Positions 15,840 to 24,288 of a stretch of 64,000 bases of DNA are shown here, one piece after another. The notes below the pieces were generated by a model, which was not told where the DNA came from, searched no databases, and saw nothing but the letters and a program-made list of their open reading frames with translations. The DNA is taken from positions 4,004,501 through 4,068,500 of the forward strand of contig NZ_CP066308.1 of the NCBI RefSeq assembly GCF_016406105.1, written 5' to 3'. Source of the DNA: Brevibacillus composti. GTDB lineage: Bacteria; Bacillota; Bacilli; Brevibacillales; Brevibacillaceae. The stretch's first letter is position 1. Each line of letters begins with the position of its first letter. A program made the position numbers and the translations under genes.

Positions 15840-17315
15840 TTAGAGGCCGACCCGGCCCATACCATTTATCACTTTATCCAGAATTTCATCGATGCTGGTC
15901 ATCATCCGGGCAGAGGCACTGTATGCGTGTTGGAACTTTACCAGCTCCGCCATCTCGTCATCGATAGAGACACCGGATATCGATTGTCTGTGGTTATCGA
16001 TAGTACCTACAATCATCTCGGAGTTTTGTAAATTTCTCTTTGCTTCCTGCGTGTCGATACCGAGTTGGCCTATTGTATAGCGATAATAATCATCGAGCGA
16101 AGAACTTTCTTTTAAGTCCATTGGCCCTGGACCAGGCTGGATTACCGTAAATTTAATAGCTGCGATGGCAAGGGCATTCTTGTTATTTCCCGCTGTATTC
16201 CCACCTGGCTCCGGCTGACCGGCCGCAATCGCATCCAAACTACCCAGAATATCCGGATGAATCCGAATCGTTCCCGCTCCCTTGGGATAATCCTTCCCAC
16301 CCGCTGGCGTAGAGGCATCTACGAAAAACGGCAAGTCCTGCGCCGTTCCATTTTTAATGTCGTTTAAACTGACGCCCTGTCTGTGCAAATCATTGATTTC
16401 CTTCGTCAGATTGACCGCCAGCACATCCAACCGGTGCATCAGATTGGGGACAATCTGACTTCTGGATTCGTAGACGCCGGCCATGTATCCTGTCGTCGGG
16501 ATAAAGGCAGCTCCGGCAATCGTCAGATCAAACAATCCGTTGGCATTCTGCTGCGTCGCCACTGGCTGGGATTGCGCTCCGTTTACAAAGTCGCGTCCTT
16601 CGATCGTGACGTTTACCGTCCCGCTGGCCCCCGGTGTCGTTCGGATTTCGACCAGTTTGGAGAGCTTGTCCAGCAGAACATCGCGCTGGTCATACAGATC
16701 ATTGGGGACGTATCCATGCGGGACGACATCGGCGATCTGGCGGTTGAGGCTGGCAATCTGCTCGCCCAGGGAGTTGATCTCCATCGCCTTTACCCCGATG
16801 ACGTTATTCAGGTCACGCTGCACTTCCTCCAAATGCTTATAGGTGCTGTTCAATGTATCGGCAAACGCTTTGGAACGCTCCCGAACCACGGCGCGAGCCG
16901 AAGTGTTCGTCGGGTCTTTGGCCAGGTCCTGCCAAGATTGCCACATCTGGTCCATGACCTTCTGCAGACCAGTGTCGGACGGCTCATTCATAATGCCTTC
17001 CAGCTTCTCCAATGTCTCCAGACGGCCATCCCAGTATCCCTGCCGCTTGTGTTCGTTGCGGTATTGTACGTCCAGGAAATCTTCACGCAAACGCTGGAGA
17101 CTTACGACATTCACCCCAGTCCCGAGCAATCCCGGCTCCACATTGGCAAACATCCCGGGATACGGAATCCCCGTCGTCGCCTGCATATTGGCCCGCTGAC
17201 GCGTATACCCTTCCGTATTGGCATTGGAAATATTGTGTCCGGTCGTATTTAAAGCGGATTGTTGAGCGAACAATCCGCGTTTGCTAACCTCTAATCCGTG
17301 AAAAGTAGAGCGCAT
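15840..17315 (-). CDS. flgK: Flagellar hook-associated protein 1
   Basis: The first hook-filament junction protein, 491 residues. The start MRSTFHGLEVSKRGLFAQQS and SALNTTGHNISNANTEGYTR motif, then YPGMFANVEPGLLGTGV, are canonical. The middle carries EINSLGEQIASLNRQIADV, and the C-terminus VSIDDEMAELVKFQHAYSAS and DEILDKVINGMGRVGL. It is an axial protein exported by the flagellar type III system, and lies between flgN and flgL. Confidence 0.95.
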   Translation of the reverse strand: MRSTFHGLEVSKRGLFAQQSALNTTGHNISNANTEGYTRQRANMQATTGIPYPGMFANVEPGLLGTGVNVVSLQRLREDFLDVQYRNEHKRQGYWDGRLETLEKLEGIMNEPSDTGLQKVMDQMWQSWQDLAKDPTNTSARAVVRERSKAFADTLNSTYKHLEEVQRDLNNVIGVKAMEINSLGEQIASLNRQIADVVPHGYVPNDLYDQRDVLLDKLSKLVEIRTTPGASGTVNVTIEGRDFVNGAQSQPVATQQNANGLFDLTIAGAAFIPTTGYMAGVYESRSQIVPNLMHRLDVLAVNLTKEINDLHRQGVSLNDIKNGTAQDLPFFVDASTPAGGKDYPKGAGTIRIHPDILGSLDAIAAGQPEPGGNTAGNNKNALAIAAIKFTVIQPGPGPMDLKESSSLDDYYRYTIGQLGIDTQEAKRNLQNSEMIVGTIDNHRQSISGVSIDDEMAELVKFQHAYSASARMMTSIDEILDKVINGMGRVGL

Positions 17316-17341
17316 GTCCGCACCCCTTTCCCAATTTTCAT

Positions 17342-17845
17342 CTATGCCTTGGTATTAAAAAACGTTCGAGTAGGACCTCGATGCCCATCCGATCGGTTTG
17401 ATTTTCCGTAAAAATAGTCGTCCTCCGGCGTATCCGTAATCAGATCGAGCGTCATGGTTACAAAAGAGAGGGACTGCTTCAGGAGCTGCTGATTCAGCTC
17501 GTTTTCCTGCCGCAGCTCTCCGATGATCCGCTTTAATTCTTCGCGAACCGCTGTTAAACGGGCTTTCTCTTCCGGGCTGGTCGTCAGCTTGATCAAGTCT
17601 TCCAGCGTACCGTTCTCCCGCTGGATACCCTGGTCTGCAAACAGTTGGGTGACCAGAGCTTGACGGGCGTTTTCCGACGCATCGACAGCTTTAATCAGCT
17701 TTTTCTCCTGCGTGGTAATGGCCATTAACTGATCCACGTCGCCTTTGATCAGCACGCCTCTTTTTTGCCCCGCGAGCGTAAGCATCGCTTTATGCAGTTG
17801 GATCAAGTTGTCGAGCAGCTCGTAGAGATTGCTCCAATTCGCCAT
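17342..17845 (-). CDS. flgN: FlgN export chaperone
   Basis: A 167-residue FlgN-family helical chaperone for FlgK and FlgL. It has a long coiled coil from about residue 10 to 140, with LIQLHKAMLTLAGQKRGVLI, LMAITTQEKKLIKAVDASE and LKRIIGELRQENELNQQLLK; the last stretch matches the FlgN signature NxxNxxLL. The tail (about residues 145-167) is basic and disordered. It is placed between flgM and flgK, as in Bacillus. Confidence 0.9.
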   Translation of the reverse strand: MANWSNLYELLDNLIQLHKAMLTLAGQKRGVLIKGDVDQLMAITTQEKKLIKAVDASENARQALVTQLFADQGIQRENGTLEDLIKLTTSPEEKARLTAVREELKRIIGELRQENELNQQLLKQSLSFVTMTLDLITDTPEDDYFYGKSNRSDGHRGPTRTFFNTKA

Positions 17846-17884
17846 ATTGCTTCCTCCGCTTTTGTCATCTGCACGATTTACACT

Positions 17885-18160
17885 CTACTGCTTGCGCCAA
17901 AAAGCCAGAATCTTTTCTGCCAACTTGTCGCTGGGCACCTTGTAGGTCCCTTCTTCGACCTGCTGTTTCAGGCTGCTCACCTTTTCTCTGCGGGCCGGGG
18001 ATTGAGGCTCTTCTACCTGCTTCAGCATCTCGAGCGCCTCATGGGAGATATTGACCTCGTCCTTGCCCATGGATGCGCGGCCTTTTTTCGCCTCCTGGGA
18101 CTTGCCGGCACTGTTGTACGAATTGATCATGCCTGTGCGATTCGTTTCGTTGATCCGCAT
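17885..18160 (-). CDS. flgM: Anti-sigma-D factor FlgM
   Basis: A 91-residue negative regulator that holds sigma-D until the hook is complete. The disordered basic N-terminus MRINETNRTG is followed by the binding helices DEVNISHEALEMLKQV and RREKVSSLKQQVEEGTYKVP, then SDKLAEKILAFW, all typical of the FlgM family. The gene has its own sigma-D type promoter lying inside a terminator hairpin just upstream, which would give autoregulation. It precedes flgN. Confidence 0.92.
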   Translation of the reverse strand: MRINETNRTGMINSYNSAGKSQEAKKGRASMGKDEVNISHEALEMLKQVEEPQSPARREKVSSLKQQVEEGTYKVPSDKLAEKILAFWRKQ

Positions 18161-18205
18161 CTTCTACCCCATCCTCTCAAACCGAAAAAACTGTAAAAAA
18201 GAAAA

Positions 18206-18258
18206 CCGACGATACTCGTTCTTAGTAGTATCATCGGCATTTCCTCTGCGTTCGATTA
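18206..18258 (-). promoter_or_regulatory. Terminator overlapped by the sigma-D promoter of flgM
   Basis: A stem of ten base pairs with one mismatch (18206-18215 with 18228-18237) followed on the minus strand by TTTTCTTTTTT can end transcripts from yvyF. The -10 box GCCGATGA (18231-18238) with TAAT 16 bases upstream (18255-18258) overlaps the first arm. A transcript beginning about seven bases beyond the -10 box would lack that arm and escape the terminator. Confidence 0.65.
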
Positions 18259-18275
18259 GATTTTTTGTGTCAAAA

Positions 18276-18707
18276 CTATTCGTCAGATTTCGCCCTTCTT
18301 TTATAAGCGGCGGCCTGAGCGAGACTTTCCCTTCTTTGTTCTTCCAGTCGGCGGTCCAATTCGCTCTGCTGGGTAATGTCATGCTGCAGGCTGCGCAGGC
18401 AGGAATCACAAAGATTGCCGCTGCGAATCAAGAAGCCGCAGCTCTCGCAGGGATAGCCGAGCGCAGGGCTTCCCTCGATAGAGATTCGCCCTTCTTTAAT
18501 AAACTTGGTGATCTGCTTAATACTTACACCTGTGTCTTCACTCACCCGATAAATGTTGGCGCCCCGGTTTTCGCGCTTGCGCAGATACTTTGCGCAGGCT
18601 TCGTATTCTTTCTCCACTTCCTGGTAGCATTTGGGGCATATCTCACGAACAGTTTGTACAAACAGAGCGTCGCACCTTGTGCAGTTGGAAAGCTGGCCCA
18701 GGGACAT
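18276..18707 (-). CDS. yvyF: YvyF family flagellar operon protein
   Basis: A 143-residue protein of the flagellar operon family TIGR03826. It has two zinc-ribbon pairs, NCTRC...CPKC near residues 8-30 and CESC...CDSC near 87-104, framing a helix-turn-helix-like region (IYRVSEDTGVSIKQITKFIK). The C-terminus is a charged helix. Its precise function is not established; YvyF has been linked to flagellar gene control. A sigma-A type promoter lies upstream, and a terminator separates it from flgM. Confidence 0.9.
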   Translation of the reverse strand: MSLGQLSNCTRCDALFVQTVREICPKCYQEVEKEYEACAKYLRKRENRGANIYRVSEDTGVSIKQITKFIKEGRISIEGSPALGYPCESCGFLIRSGNLCDSCLRSLQHDITQQSELDRRLEEQRRESLAQAAAYKRRAKSDE

Positions 18708-18762
18708 AAAGACAACTCCTTTACCCGATCCGAGTCAGTTAGAGAAAACTGGATATACTTAC

Positions 18763-18790
18763 ATCATATCGAAATTTGACGATTGTACAA
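18763..18790 (-). promoter_or_regulatory. Sigma-A promoter of yvyF
   Basis: On the minus strand, TTGTAC (18785-18790), 16 bases, then TATGAT (18763-18768), about 60 bases before yvyF. It would give basal expression of yvyF and of read-through into flgM. Confidence 0.55.
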
Positions 18791-18867
18791 GAAAAAATGA
18801 GGAATGTTCAAAAAGGAGTTAACAAATCTCACGGGTAAGAACAGCCTCGGCCCATTCCGAATACGTT

Positions 18868-19791
18868 TTACCGAAAGCAAGTAAGTCCGTACACCTGAAC
18901 CCTTTCCCCCAGCCCTTTTCTGACGGCATCGGCACAGGCGCGCAGAGTGGAGCCGGTCGTGTAGATATCATCGATGAGCAGGATGTTCAGTCTGTTGGCA
19001 CTCCAAGGTGCCCGCCACTCCCAGAGGCCTTGGCTGCCCGTATAGGAAAAAGCACCGGACATGCTCCGTTCCCGCTCCTTTCTGCCTTTTTGCTTGCTCA
19101 GCTTGGCCGTATCCTTGACGCGCAGCAAAAGAGAGCGGTAGGGGACGTCAATCAACCGCGACAGCTCCCGTGCCACCAGCTCCATCTGGTTAAATCCCCG
19201 CTCGGCTAACCGGCTATGATGCAGCGGCACCTCAGTCACACATGCAAAACGCAAATGAGCGTATGAGCGCAAAAAAGCAATCGCAAGAAGCGAGGCAAAG
19301 TACGCCGCCATTCGCTCATCTCCGCGATACTTGTACCTGCCCAAGAGGTCCTTGCCGCCCTGACTGTAGAGCAGCAGCCCTCTATTTTGAACTGGAAACG
19401 GGGTGTGCTGCGGAAGCCTGGTACAATCCGCGCAAAGCTCGTCGCCTTCTGGCTGCAAGGAGCCGATGCCAGTCCTTCCCCCGTCTCGTGGTCCAGGCCG
19501 CAGCATCCAAGCTGTACCGTCTTCCTGCTCTGGCCAGTCCAGATTCCGCTCCAACCTTTCCAGATTCCGCTCCATCCTGTCCAGATCCCGCCCGCAGCCA
19601 TGGCAAATCCGCTCGCCGATCACCTGCCACTCTTCCAGACAGATGCCGCAAAGCGGGAGTCCCGCCACCAGCCGATAGATGCGAGGGTACGTCGCGGGGC
19701 GGGAGAGACGACGGCTCCAGCGTCTAACCTGCTCCTCCCTTCCCCGCTGTCCCACCACGCCGCCGCAGCTGAAACAGTCTCTCCCGCTCAC
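18868..19791 (-). CDS. comFC: Competence protein ComFC (phosphoribosyltransferase-like)
   Basis: A 307-residue ComFC. It supports DNA uptake in competent cells, probably with the ComFA translocase. N-terminal zinc ligands are CFSCGG near residue 6 and CGICLEEW, CHGCGRDLD and CADCTRLP further on. The C-terminal half is a PRTase fold with YKYRGDERMAAYFASLLA, GFNQMELVARELSR and the PRPP-binding loop LLIDDIYTTGSTLRA. Residues 75-120 carry an extra Leu/Glu/Arg stretch (DRMERNLERLERNLD) that looks like an internal repeat. The ATG overlaps the comFA stop by four bases. Confidence 0.93.
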   Translation of the reverse strand: MSGRDCFSCGGVVGQRGREEQVRRWSRRLSRPATYPRIYRLVAGLPLCGICLEEWQVIGERICHGCGRDLDRMERNLERLERNLDWPEQEDGTAWMLRPGPRDGGRTGIGSLQPEGDELCADCTRLPQHTPFPVQNRGLLLYSQGGKDLLGRYKYRGDERMAAYFASLLAIAFLRSYAHLRFACVTEVPLHHSRLAERGFNQMELVARELSRLIDVPYRSLLLRVKDTAKLSKQKGRKERERSMSGAFSYTGSQGLWEWRAPWSANRLNILLIDDIYTTGSTLRACADAVRKGLGERVQVYGLTCFR

Positions 19792-21812
19792 CGCTCATCG
19801 CCTGCCTCTCGCATACGCGCCGCCAGCAGATTCATCCGCCGAATCTGACGGACAGCCGCCCGGGAGGCCGACGTCCGATACGCTTCGAGAAAAAGCACCG
19901 TGCCATCCGGTGCATCCGCAGACCTGCCGACCCTCCCCGCGATTTGCACCAGCGATGCTTCGTCAAACACAGGCGCCTCCGCCCCCATCACGATGACATC
20001 GCTCCGGGGGATGGTCACCCCGCGCTCCAGGATCGTGGTCGTAATCATCACCATCAGCTCCTTGGCGCGAAACCGCCGGACCTTTTCCTCCCTCTCTGGA
20101 TCGGCCGCATGTACGCCCGCCATCGCCTCCGCATAGGCCGGCAGCTTCTCCTGCAAATAGCGAAGGACCCGCTCCACCTGTTCGACTCGCGGGACAAATA
20201 CGAAGACCTGCCGCTCCTGTCCAAGAGATTCGGCCATGGGATCCAGCAGTTCGGGAATCGGACGTCCCGCGGTCAATCGCTTGTACAGTCCGCTCACCGT
20301 CGAAATGCGCGGCACGGGCAAGGGAGATCCGTGGTATCTGCCTGGGAGCAGGACGTGAGTGGGCGAGCCCTGCGACGCATATCCGGCTCTCGGGACCAGC
20401 CTCTTCTGCAAATACCGGGGCGGTGTGGCGCTGAGGTAGAGTATTTTGCCTCCGGGCTGAACGGCGCGAGCCAACACCCGGTAGAGAACGGGATTATTGT
20501 GATAGGGGAATGCATCCACTTCATCGAGGACGACCAGCGGGAAGCGCTGATAGTACCGCATCACCTGGTGTGTCGTCGCGATCGTGATATCGCCGTCCTC
20601 CCACTTTTCTCGGCTGGAGCCGTGGACAGCGATGACACGGGCGGCAGGAAAGACGGCCCTGATGCGCGGCGCCAGCTCCAGCACAACATCCTTGCGCGGC
20701 GTGGCGATCAGGACTCGTCCGCCTGCACGCAATGTCTCGGCCACAGACGGAAACAGCAGCTCGGTTTTCCCGGCGCCACAGACAGCCCAAAGCAGAAATT
20801 CCGACGGTCCGGGCCGAGTCGCCGCTGCGAACTGTCGCGCCTTTTCCGCAGCCACCTTCTGCATGGGGGAGTATTGCCCTCTCCAATAGAGAGCAGCCGC
20901 CTCGCCATCTCCGGAGCGGGTGCTCGAGCCGGGGACACAGATATACGGTGTGCAGCATTTGCTCCTCCCCATATCCAGGCACTCCGTACAATAGCCGCAG
21001 CCCTGCTCGCATGTATGGCAGCGTGCGAGCACGACGGACTGATCGGAGCCGCATCTGGCGCACACCAGTCTGATTTCATGCCGGAGCCAGCTTTTCTTGA
21101 TGCTCCACTCGATGCCTGGCTTCCGTTCCGCTTTGCCCAGGAGGGTGTTCCACTGAAGACAATGCTCCAGCGAACGGGGAGTAAATCCCTTTTGTTCGAG
21201 ATAAGAAGCAGTCTCCTCCCAGAGCAGCGCCCGTCCGTTTAACAGGTGGAGCCATTTTGCGGATTCGTATGGGATGTCGTGGATAGATCGATCTGCGAAA
21301 ACCATGGACGGCTCGGAAACGGATCTGGCGGCTATGATTGCATCCGTTTGTGCATCCGTCGGGGCAATTTTTGTGGCATTCGCCGGGTTAACCATCGGGA
21401 TATCCTTTGGCATATCCTTTGGCATATCCTTCGGGACATCCGTCTGGCCATCCGCTAACGCCCTTCTCTCCAGAGTGTCTCCTCCTGCCGCTTCAAAGGA
21501 AAACCAACGATCCCCAATGGGTGTCATACCGGCCGCTCGCCTGCCATATAATACATTGGCCTCCCTGACATGCGAGCTGGCAATCTGACGTAGCCGTCCT
21601 ACGCTTTTTTCGCTAAATGCCCGCCGGGATAGCTCTGCATTCAGCTCCCCGCGCAGGTAAAAGGCGAGGGCGAGCGATCTGCTTTTGCCGATCACATACA
21701 GCTGTGCCCCCTCTCTTTCCCGCCAAAACGCCTGATCTACATGAAAGCACGGCGTGATATGCGCCTGTGCTGTCCTCCCCAACACTTTGATATAAAGCAG
21801 GTATTCCCGCAT
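19788..21812 (-). CDS. comFA: Competence DNA translocase ComFA
   Basis: A DEAD-box ATPase of about 674 residues that drives single-stranded DNA through the competence pore at the inner face of the membrane. A four-cysteine-pair zinc domain lies at about residues 255-300 (CARCGS, CHTCEQGCGYCTECLDMG). The helicase core has Walker A AVCGAGKTELLF, ATPRKDVVLELAPRI, the DEVDAFPY box, LYLSATPPR and motif VI QIAGRVGRSADAPDG. Residues 140-175 hold a Pro/Lys/Asp-rich repeat (DVPKDMPKDMPKD) unusual for the family. ATG 21812 has GGGTG six bases upstream; GTG at 21821 is the alternative. Confidence 0.93.
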   Translation of the reverse strand: MREYLLYIKVLGRTAQAHITPCFHVDQAFWREREGAQLYVIGKSRSLALAFYLRGELNAELSRRAFSEKSVGRLRQIASSHVREANVLYGRRAAGMTPIGDRWFSFEAAGGDTLERRALADGQTDVPKDMPKDMPKDIPMVNPANATKIAPTDAQTDAIIAARSVSEPSMVFADRSIHDIPYESAKWLHLLNGRALLWEETASYLEQKGFTPRSLEHCLQWNTLLGKAERKPGIEWSIKKSWLRHEIRLVCARCGSDQSVVLARCHTCEQGCGYCTECLDMGRSKCCTPYICVPGSSTRSGDGEAAALYWRGQYSPMQKVAAEKARQFAAATRPGPSEFLLWAVCGAGKTELLFPSVAETLRAGGRVLIATPRKDVVLELAPRIRAVFPAARVIAVHGSSREKWEDGDITIATTHQVMRYYQRFPLVVLDEVDAFPYHNNPVLYRVLARAVQPGGKILYLSATPPRYLQKRLVPRAGYASQGSPTHVLLPGRYHGSPLPVPRISTVSGLYKRLTAGRPIPELLDPMAESLGQERQVFVFVPRVEQVERVLRYLQEKLPAYAEAMAGVHAADPEREEKVRRFRAKELMVMITTTILERGVTIPRSDVIVMGAEAPVFDEASLVQIAGRVGRSADAPDGTVLFLEAYRTSASRAAVRQIRRMNLLAARMREAGDER

Positions 21813-21931
21813 GAGATCCACCCCCGCCTTTATCTGGTAAGCCTAGTGTCCAACAAGACAGCATACGGCTGCAAATAAATCGGAGGAAGCGGGCAAGATC
21901 TCCGCCATTTCTTGCGAAAAACCCAAAAAAT

Positions 21932-21952
21932 AGCACGCTCACTGAGCGTGCT
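21932..21952 (-). terminator. Terminator after the small membrane gene
   Basis: AGCACGCTCA and its perfect complement form a 10-bp stem with a one-base (structurally longer) loop, followed on the minus strand by ATTTTTTGGG. It overlaps the last codons of the gene ending at 21939 and separates the deg genes from comFA. Confidence 0.75.
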
Positions 21953-22325
21953 GCTGCTCGCCTTCCCGGCGAAGGTCTATGGTCATGACAGGCGACGCCG
22001 ACATCGCACCCTCCGGCTCTTCTCGCCTGCATGGGTAATCTGTGCGTTCCAGTACCGCCATGATCCGAATGGTATCGTCGACCGACCCATCATCTTGATA
22101 AGAAATGGATATCGGGACACCTCTTACATATGAGTGGAATTGAAGCTTCCGGACCACTTGCTCCACGACATCCCCCGAATTGAACAGAAGCAAGCGATAG
22201 TGCTCGCCACTCGGGGACACATCATTTCCCCGCCGTCCCATCCACCAGTTAGCCAATCCCACCAGCAGAGAGGAGCCTCCATATGCCGCCAGCAACCAGA
22301 TCACCAACTCTTCCATCACGGTCAT
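21939..22325 (-). CDS. Small membrane-anchored protein of unknown function
   Basis: About 128 residues with no recognised family. One membrane segment covers residues 6-25 (LVIWLLAAYGGSSLLVGLAN), followed by WWMGRR, so the C-terminal 95 residues are probably cytoplasmic. The rest is a compact alpha/beta-like domain (HYRLLLFNSGDVVEQVVRKL, VPISISYQDDGSVDDTIRIM) and a Glu/Arg-rich tail. Two ATGs nine bases apart follow AGGAGGAGG; the first is given. It lies downstream of degU in the same direction, with a terminator at its end, so it may be part of the degS-degU transcript. Function is unknown. Confidence 0.65.
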   Translation of the reverse strand: MTVMEELVIWLLAAYGGSSLLVGLANWWMGRRGNDVSPSGEHYRLLLFNSGDVVEQVVRKLQFHSYVRGVPISISYQDDGSVDDTIRIMAVLERTDYPCRREEPEGAMSASPVMTIDLRREGEQQHAQ

Positions 22326-22400
22326 ACCTCCTCCTGAGATCAAGGTATGCGTGACGGCTTGGATTGGGGAATCTGCGGTTGCTGATCTTGCCGGGTGATT

Positions 22401-23111
22401 CTAGAGCTTTACCCAGCCATTTTTAATCGAAATGACGACGGCTTGCGTCCGGTCCTGTACGCTCAGCTTTTGCAAGATGCTGCTGACGTGGTTTTTCACC
22501 GTCTTCTCACTGATGAACAGGAATTCCCCAATCGCCCTGTTGCTCTTTCCCTCTGCCATTAGCTGCAGCACCTCCCGCTCTCTCCGTGTGAGCGATTCGA
22601 TCACCTTCGGATCGACCGGATCGGAATCATCCAAGGATCCCCCGCGGTCACCTGTGCCTTCCTGCTCGCTGAGGCGGCGGAATTCGTCGATCAGCTTGCC
22701 AGTCACCTTGGGGTGAATATACGCACCGCCGGAGGCCACGACGCGGACCGCTTCCACCAGGTCATTGGTGCCCATCTCCTTCAAAAGATAACCGGAAGCG
22801 CCGGAGCGCAGCGTGCGGTAGACATAGCCTTCGTCGTCATGGATCGAGAGCATGATCACCCGCGTGCTCGGACTCACTGAAATGACTTGTTCGGCGGCCG
22901 ATACGCCGCTGACATTCGGCATGTTGATATCCATCAAAACGACGTCAGGCTTGTGGTCTTCGGCCAGACGGAAGGCTTCGTCCCCGTCAGCGCCCTCGCC
23001 CACGACCCGAAAATCTTTTTCCATCTCCAGAATGCGCTTGACACCTTCGCGGAAAAGCTGATGATCATCTACGATTACGATGCTGATTTCTTGCTGTTGT
23101 ACCTTCTCCAT
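22401..23111 (-). CDS. degU: Response regulator DegU
   Basis: A 236-residue NarL/LuxR-type regulator that controls exoenzymes, competence, biofilm and motility in Bacillus. The receiver domain has the acidic pair DD near residue 16, the phospho-Asp in [13 protein letters not shown] (about D61) and the switch/lysine region. The LuxR DNA-binding domain begins [19 protein letters not shown] and has [16 protein letters not shown] as recognition helix. GGGAGGATG precedes the ATG. It follows degS by 31 bases. The linker (about residues 140-165) is Asp/Gly-rich. Confidence 0.95.
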   Translation of the reverse strand: MEKVQQQEISIVIVDDHQLFREGVKRILEMEKDFRVVGEGADGDEAFRLAEDHKPDVVLMDINMPNVSGVSAAEQVISVSPSTRVIMLSIHDDEGYVYRTLRSGASGYLLKEMGTNDLVEAVRVVASGGAYIHPKVTGKLIDEFRRLSEQEGTGDRGGSLDDSDPVDPKVIESLTRREREVLQLMAEGKSNRAIGEFLFISEKTVKNHVSSILQKLSVQDRTQAVVISIKNGWVKL

Positions 23112-23142
23112 AAGTCATCCTCCCTGTACACTCTGTGTCTTT

Positions 23143-24288
23143 TCAGAATTTAACCGGTATTTGAAACATGACTCTCGTTCCCTCTCCAGGGGAAGTCTGC
23201 AGTTCCATCGTTCCTTCCAGCAGCTGCGAACGCTCTCTCATCCCGAGCAAGCCAAACGAGCTTCCCTTGGATATTTGCTTTTCCTTGTCAAAGCCGACGC
23301 CGTCGTCCTTGACTACCAGGCGCAGCATCTCTTCCAGAAACTCCAGTTTCACCTGGACGTTGCTGGCGCCGGCGTGCTTTTCCACGTTGTTCAGGCACTC
23401 CTGTACCAAGCGAAAGAGCGCTGCTTTCACAGAGCTTTGGAGCGGTTGCTCTACTCCAAAGACGACGAGATCAACCGAGATTTTCGTGCGATCTTCGTAG
23501 GTCTGTATGTATTTTTGGAGGGTCGGGACCAGACCTAAATCATCAAGCGCCATGGGACGCAGATCAAAAATGATCCGTCTGACATCCGCCAGACTAAGGC
23601 GAACCATTTCCTTCAGTTCATGCAATTCCATCTGCGCTTCCAGAATGCGGTCATTCCTCAGCATTTTATCTACAATTTCGGAGCGAAGCACGACATTGGC
23701 CATGGATTGGGCGGGACCGTCATGGATTTCTCGCGCGACCCGCTTCCTCTCCTCTTCCTGGGCCTGGATAATTTGCAGACCCATCAGCTGATGTTTCTTC
23801 GCCTCTTCCAGGACGGCTCCTACCTTGCTCAGATCCCCCGTCAGATACCCGAGTACGACGCCCATCTGGGTCACCAGCTGTTCGGCGCGCTCGATTGTCT
23901 CCTCCAGCGTGCGCAGCTGACGCTCCAGATCGTTCCGCCGCTTTTTCAGGTTATTTTCGCGCTCCCGATAGATCGACAGCTCCACCTGGATGCGATTCGC
24001 TTCCTCATAGGCGATGCGAATATCCTCTTCCGTATAGGTGTTGAAATTGCGGCTGACCAGCACGAGGCGGGCGCGGGCCCTGCGGTAGGAGAGCTCCAAT
24101 TCATCTACCTTGCTTATCACTTTTGCGATTTCCTGGCGCAATTCATGCAAATCAAATTTGAGGGAGTTCCCCTCTTGCCTGGCGTTCTCGGCGATCTCAA
24201 ATATTTGCGATTTACTCGTCTCCACCGTCTCGATCGTGCGATTAATCACACCATCCAACATGGTAATACTGATCGCCTGATTCATCAT
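23143..24288 (-). CDS. degS: Sensor histidine kinase DegS
   Basis: A cytoplasmic HisKA_3-type kinase of 381 residues, partner of DegU. An N-terminal DegS sensor domain with long coiled coils (residues 1-175) precedes the phosphoacceptor block EEERKRVAREIHDGPAQSMA, with His at about 192. HATPase signatures are VQECLNNVEKHAGASNVQV, VVKDDGVGFD and FGLLGMRERSQLL. No membrane segments are seen, as expected for DegS. ATG follows AAGGAGA and overlaps the stop of the deacetylase gene by four bases, so the three genes deacetylase-degS-degU are probably co-transcribed. Confidence 0.95.
   Translation of the reverse strand: MMNQAISITMLDGVINRTIETVETSKSQIFEIAENARQEGNSLKFDLHELRQEIAKVISKVDELELSYRRARARLVLVSRNFNTYTEEDIRIAYEEANRIQVELSIYRERENNLKKRRNDLERQLRTLEETIERAEQLVTQMGVVLGYLTGDLSKVGAVLEEAKKHQLMGLQIIQAQEEERKRVAREIHDGPAQSMANVVLRSEIVDKMLRNDRILEAQMELHELKEMVRLSLADVRRIIFDLRPMALDDLGLVPTLQKYIQTYEDRTKISVDLVVFGVEQPLQSSVKAALFRLVQECLNNVEKHAGASNVQVKLEFLEEMLRLVVKDDGVGFDKEKQISKGSSFGLLGMRERSQLLEGTMELQTSPGEGTRVMFQIPVKF

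Noticed and set aside
19944..21242. 432-codon plus-strand frame opposite comFA
   Set aside because: Antisense shadow, no start signal or family pattern.
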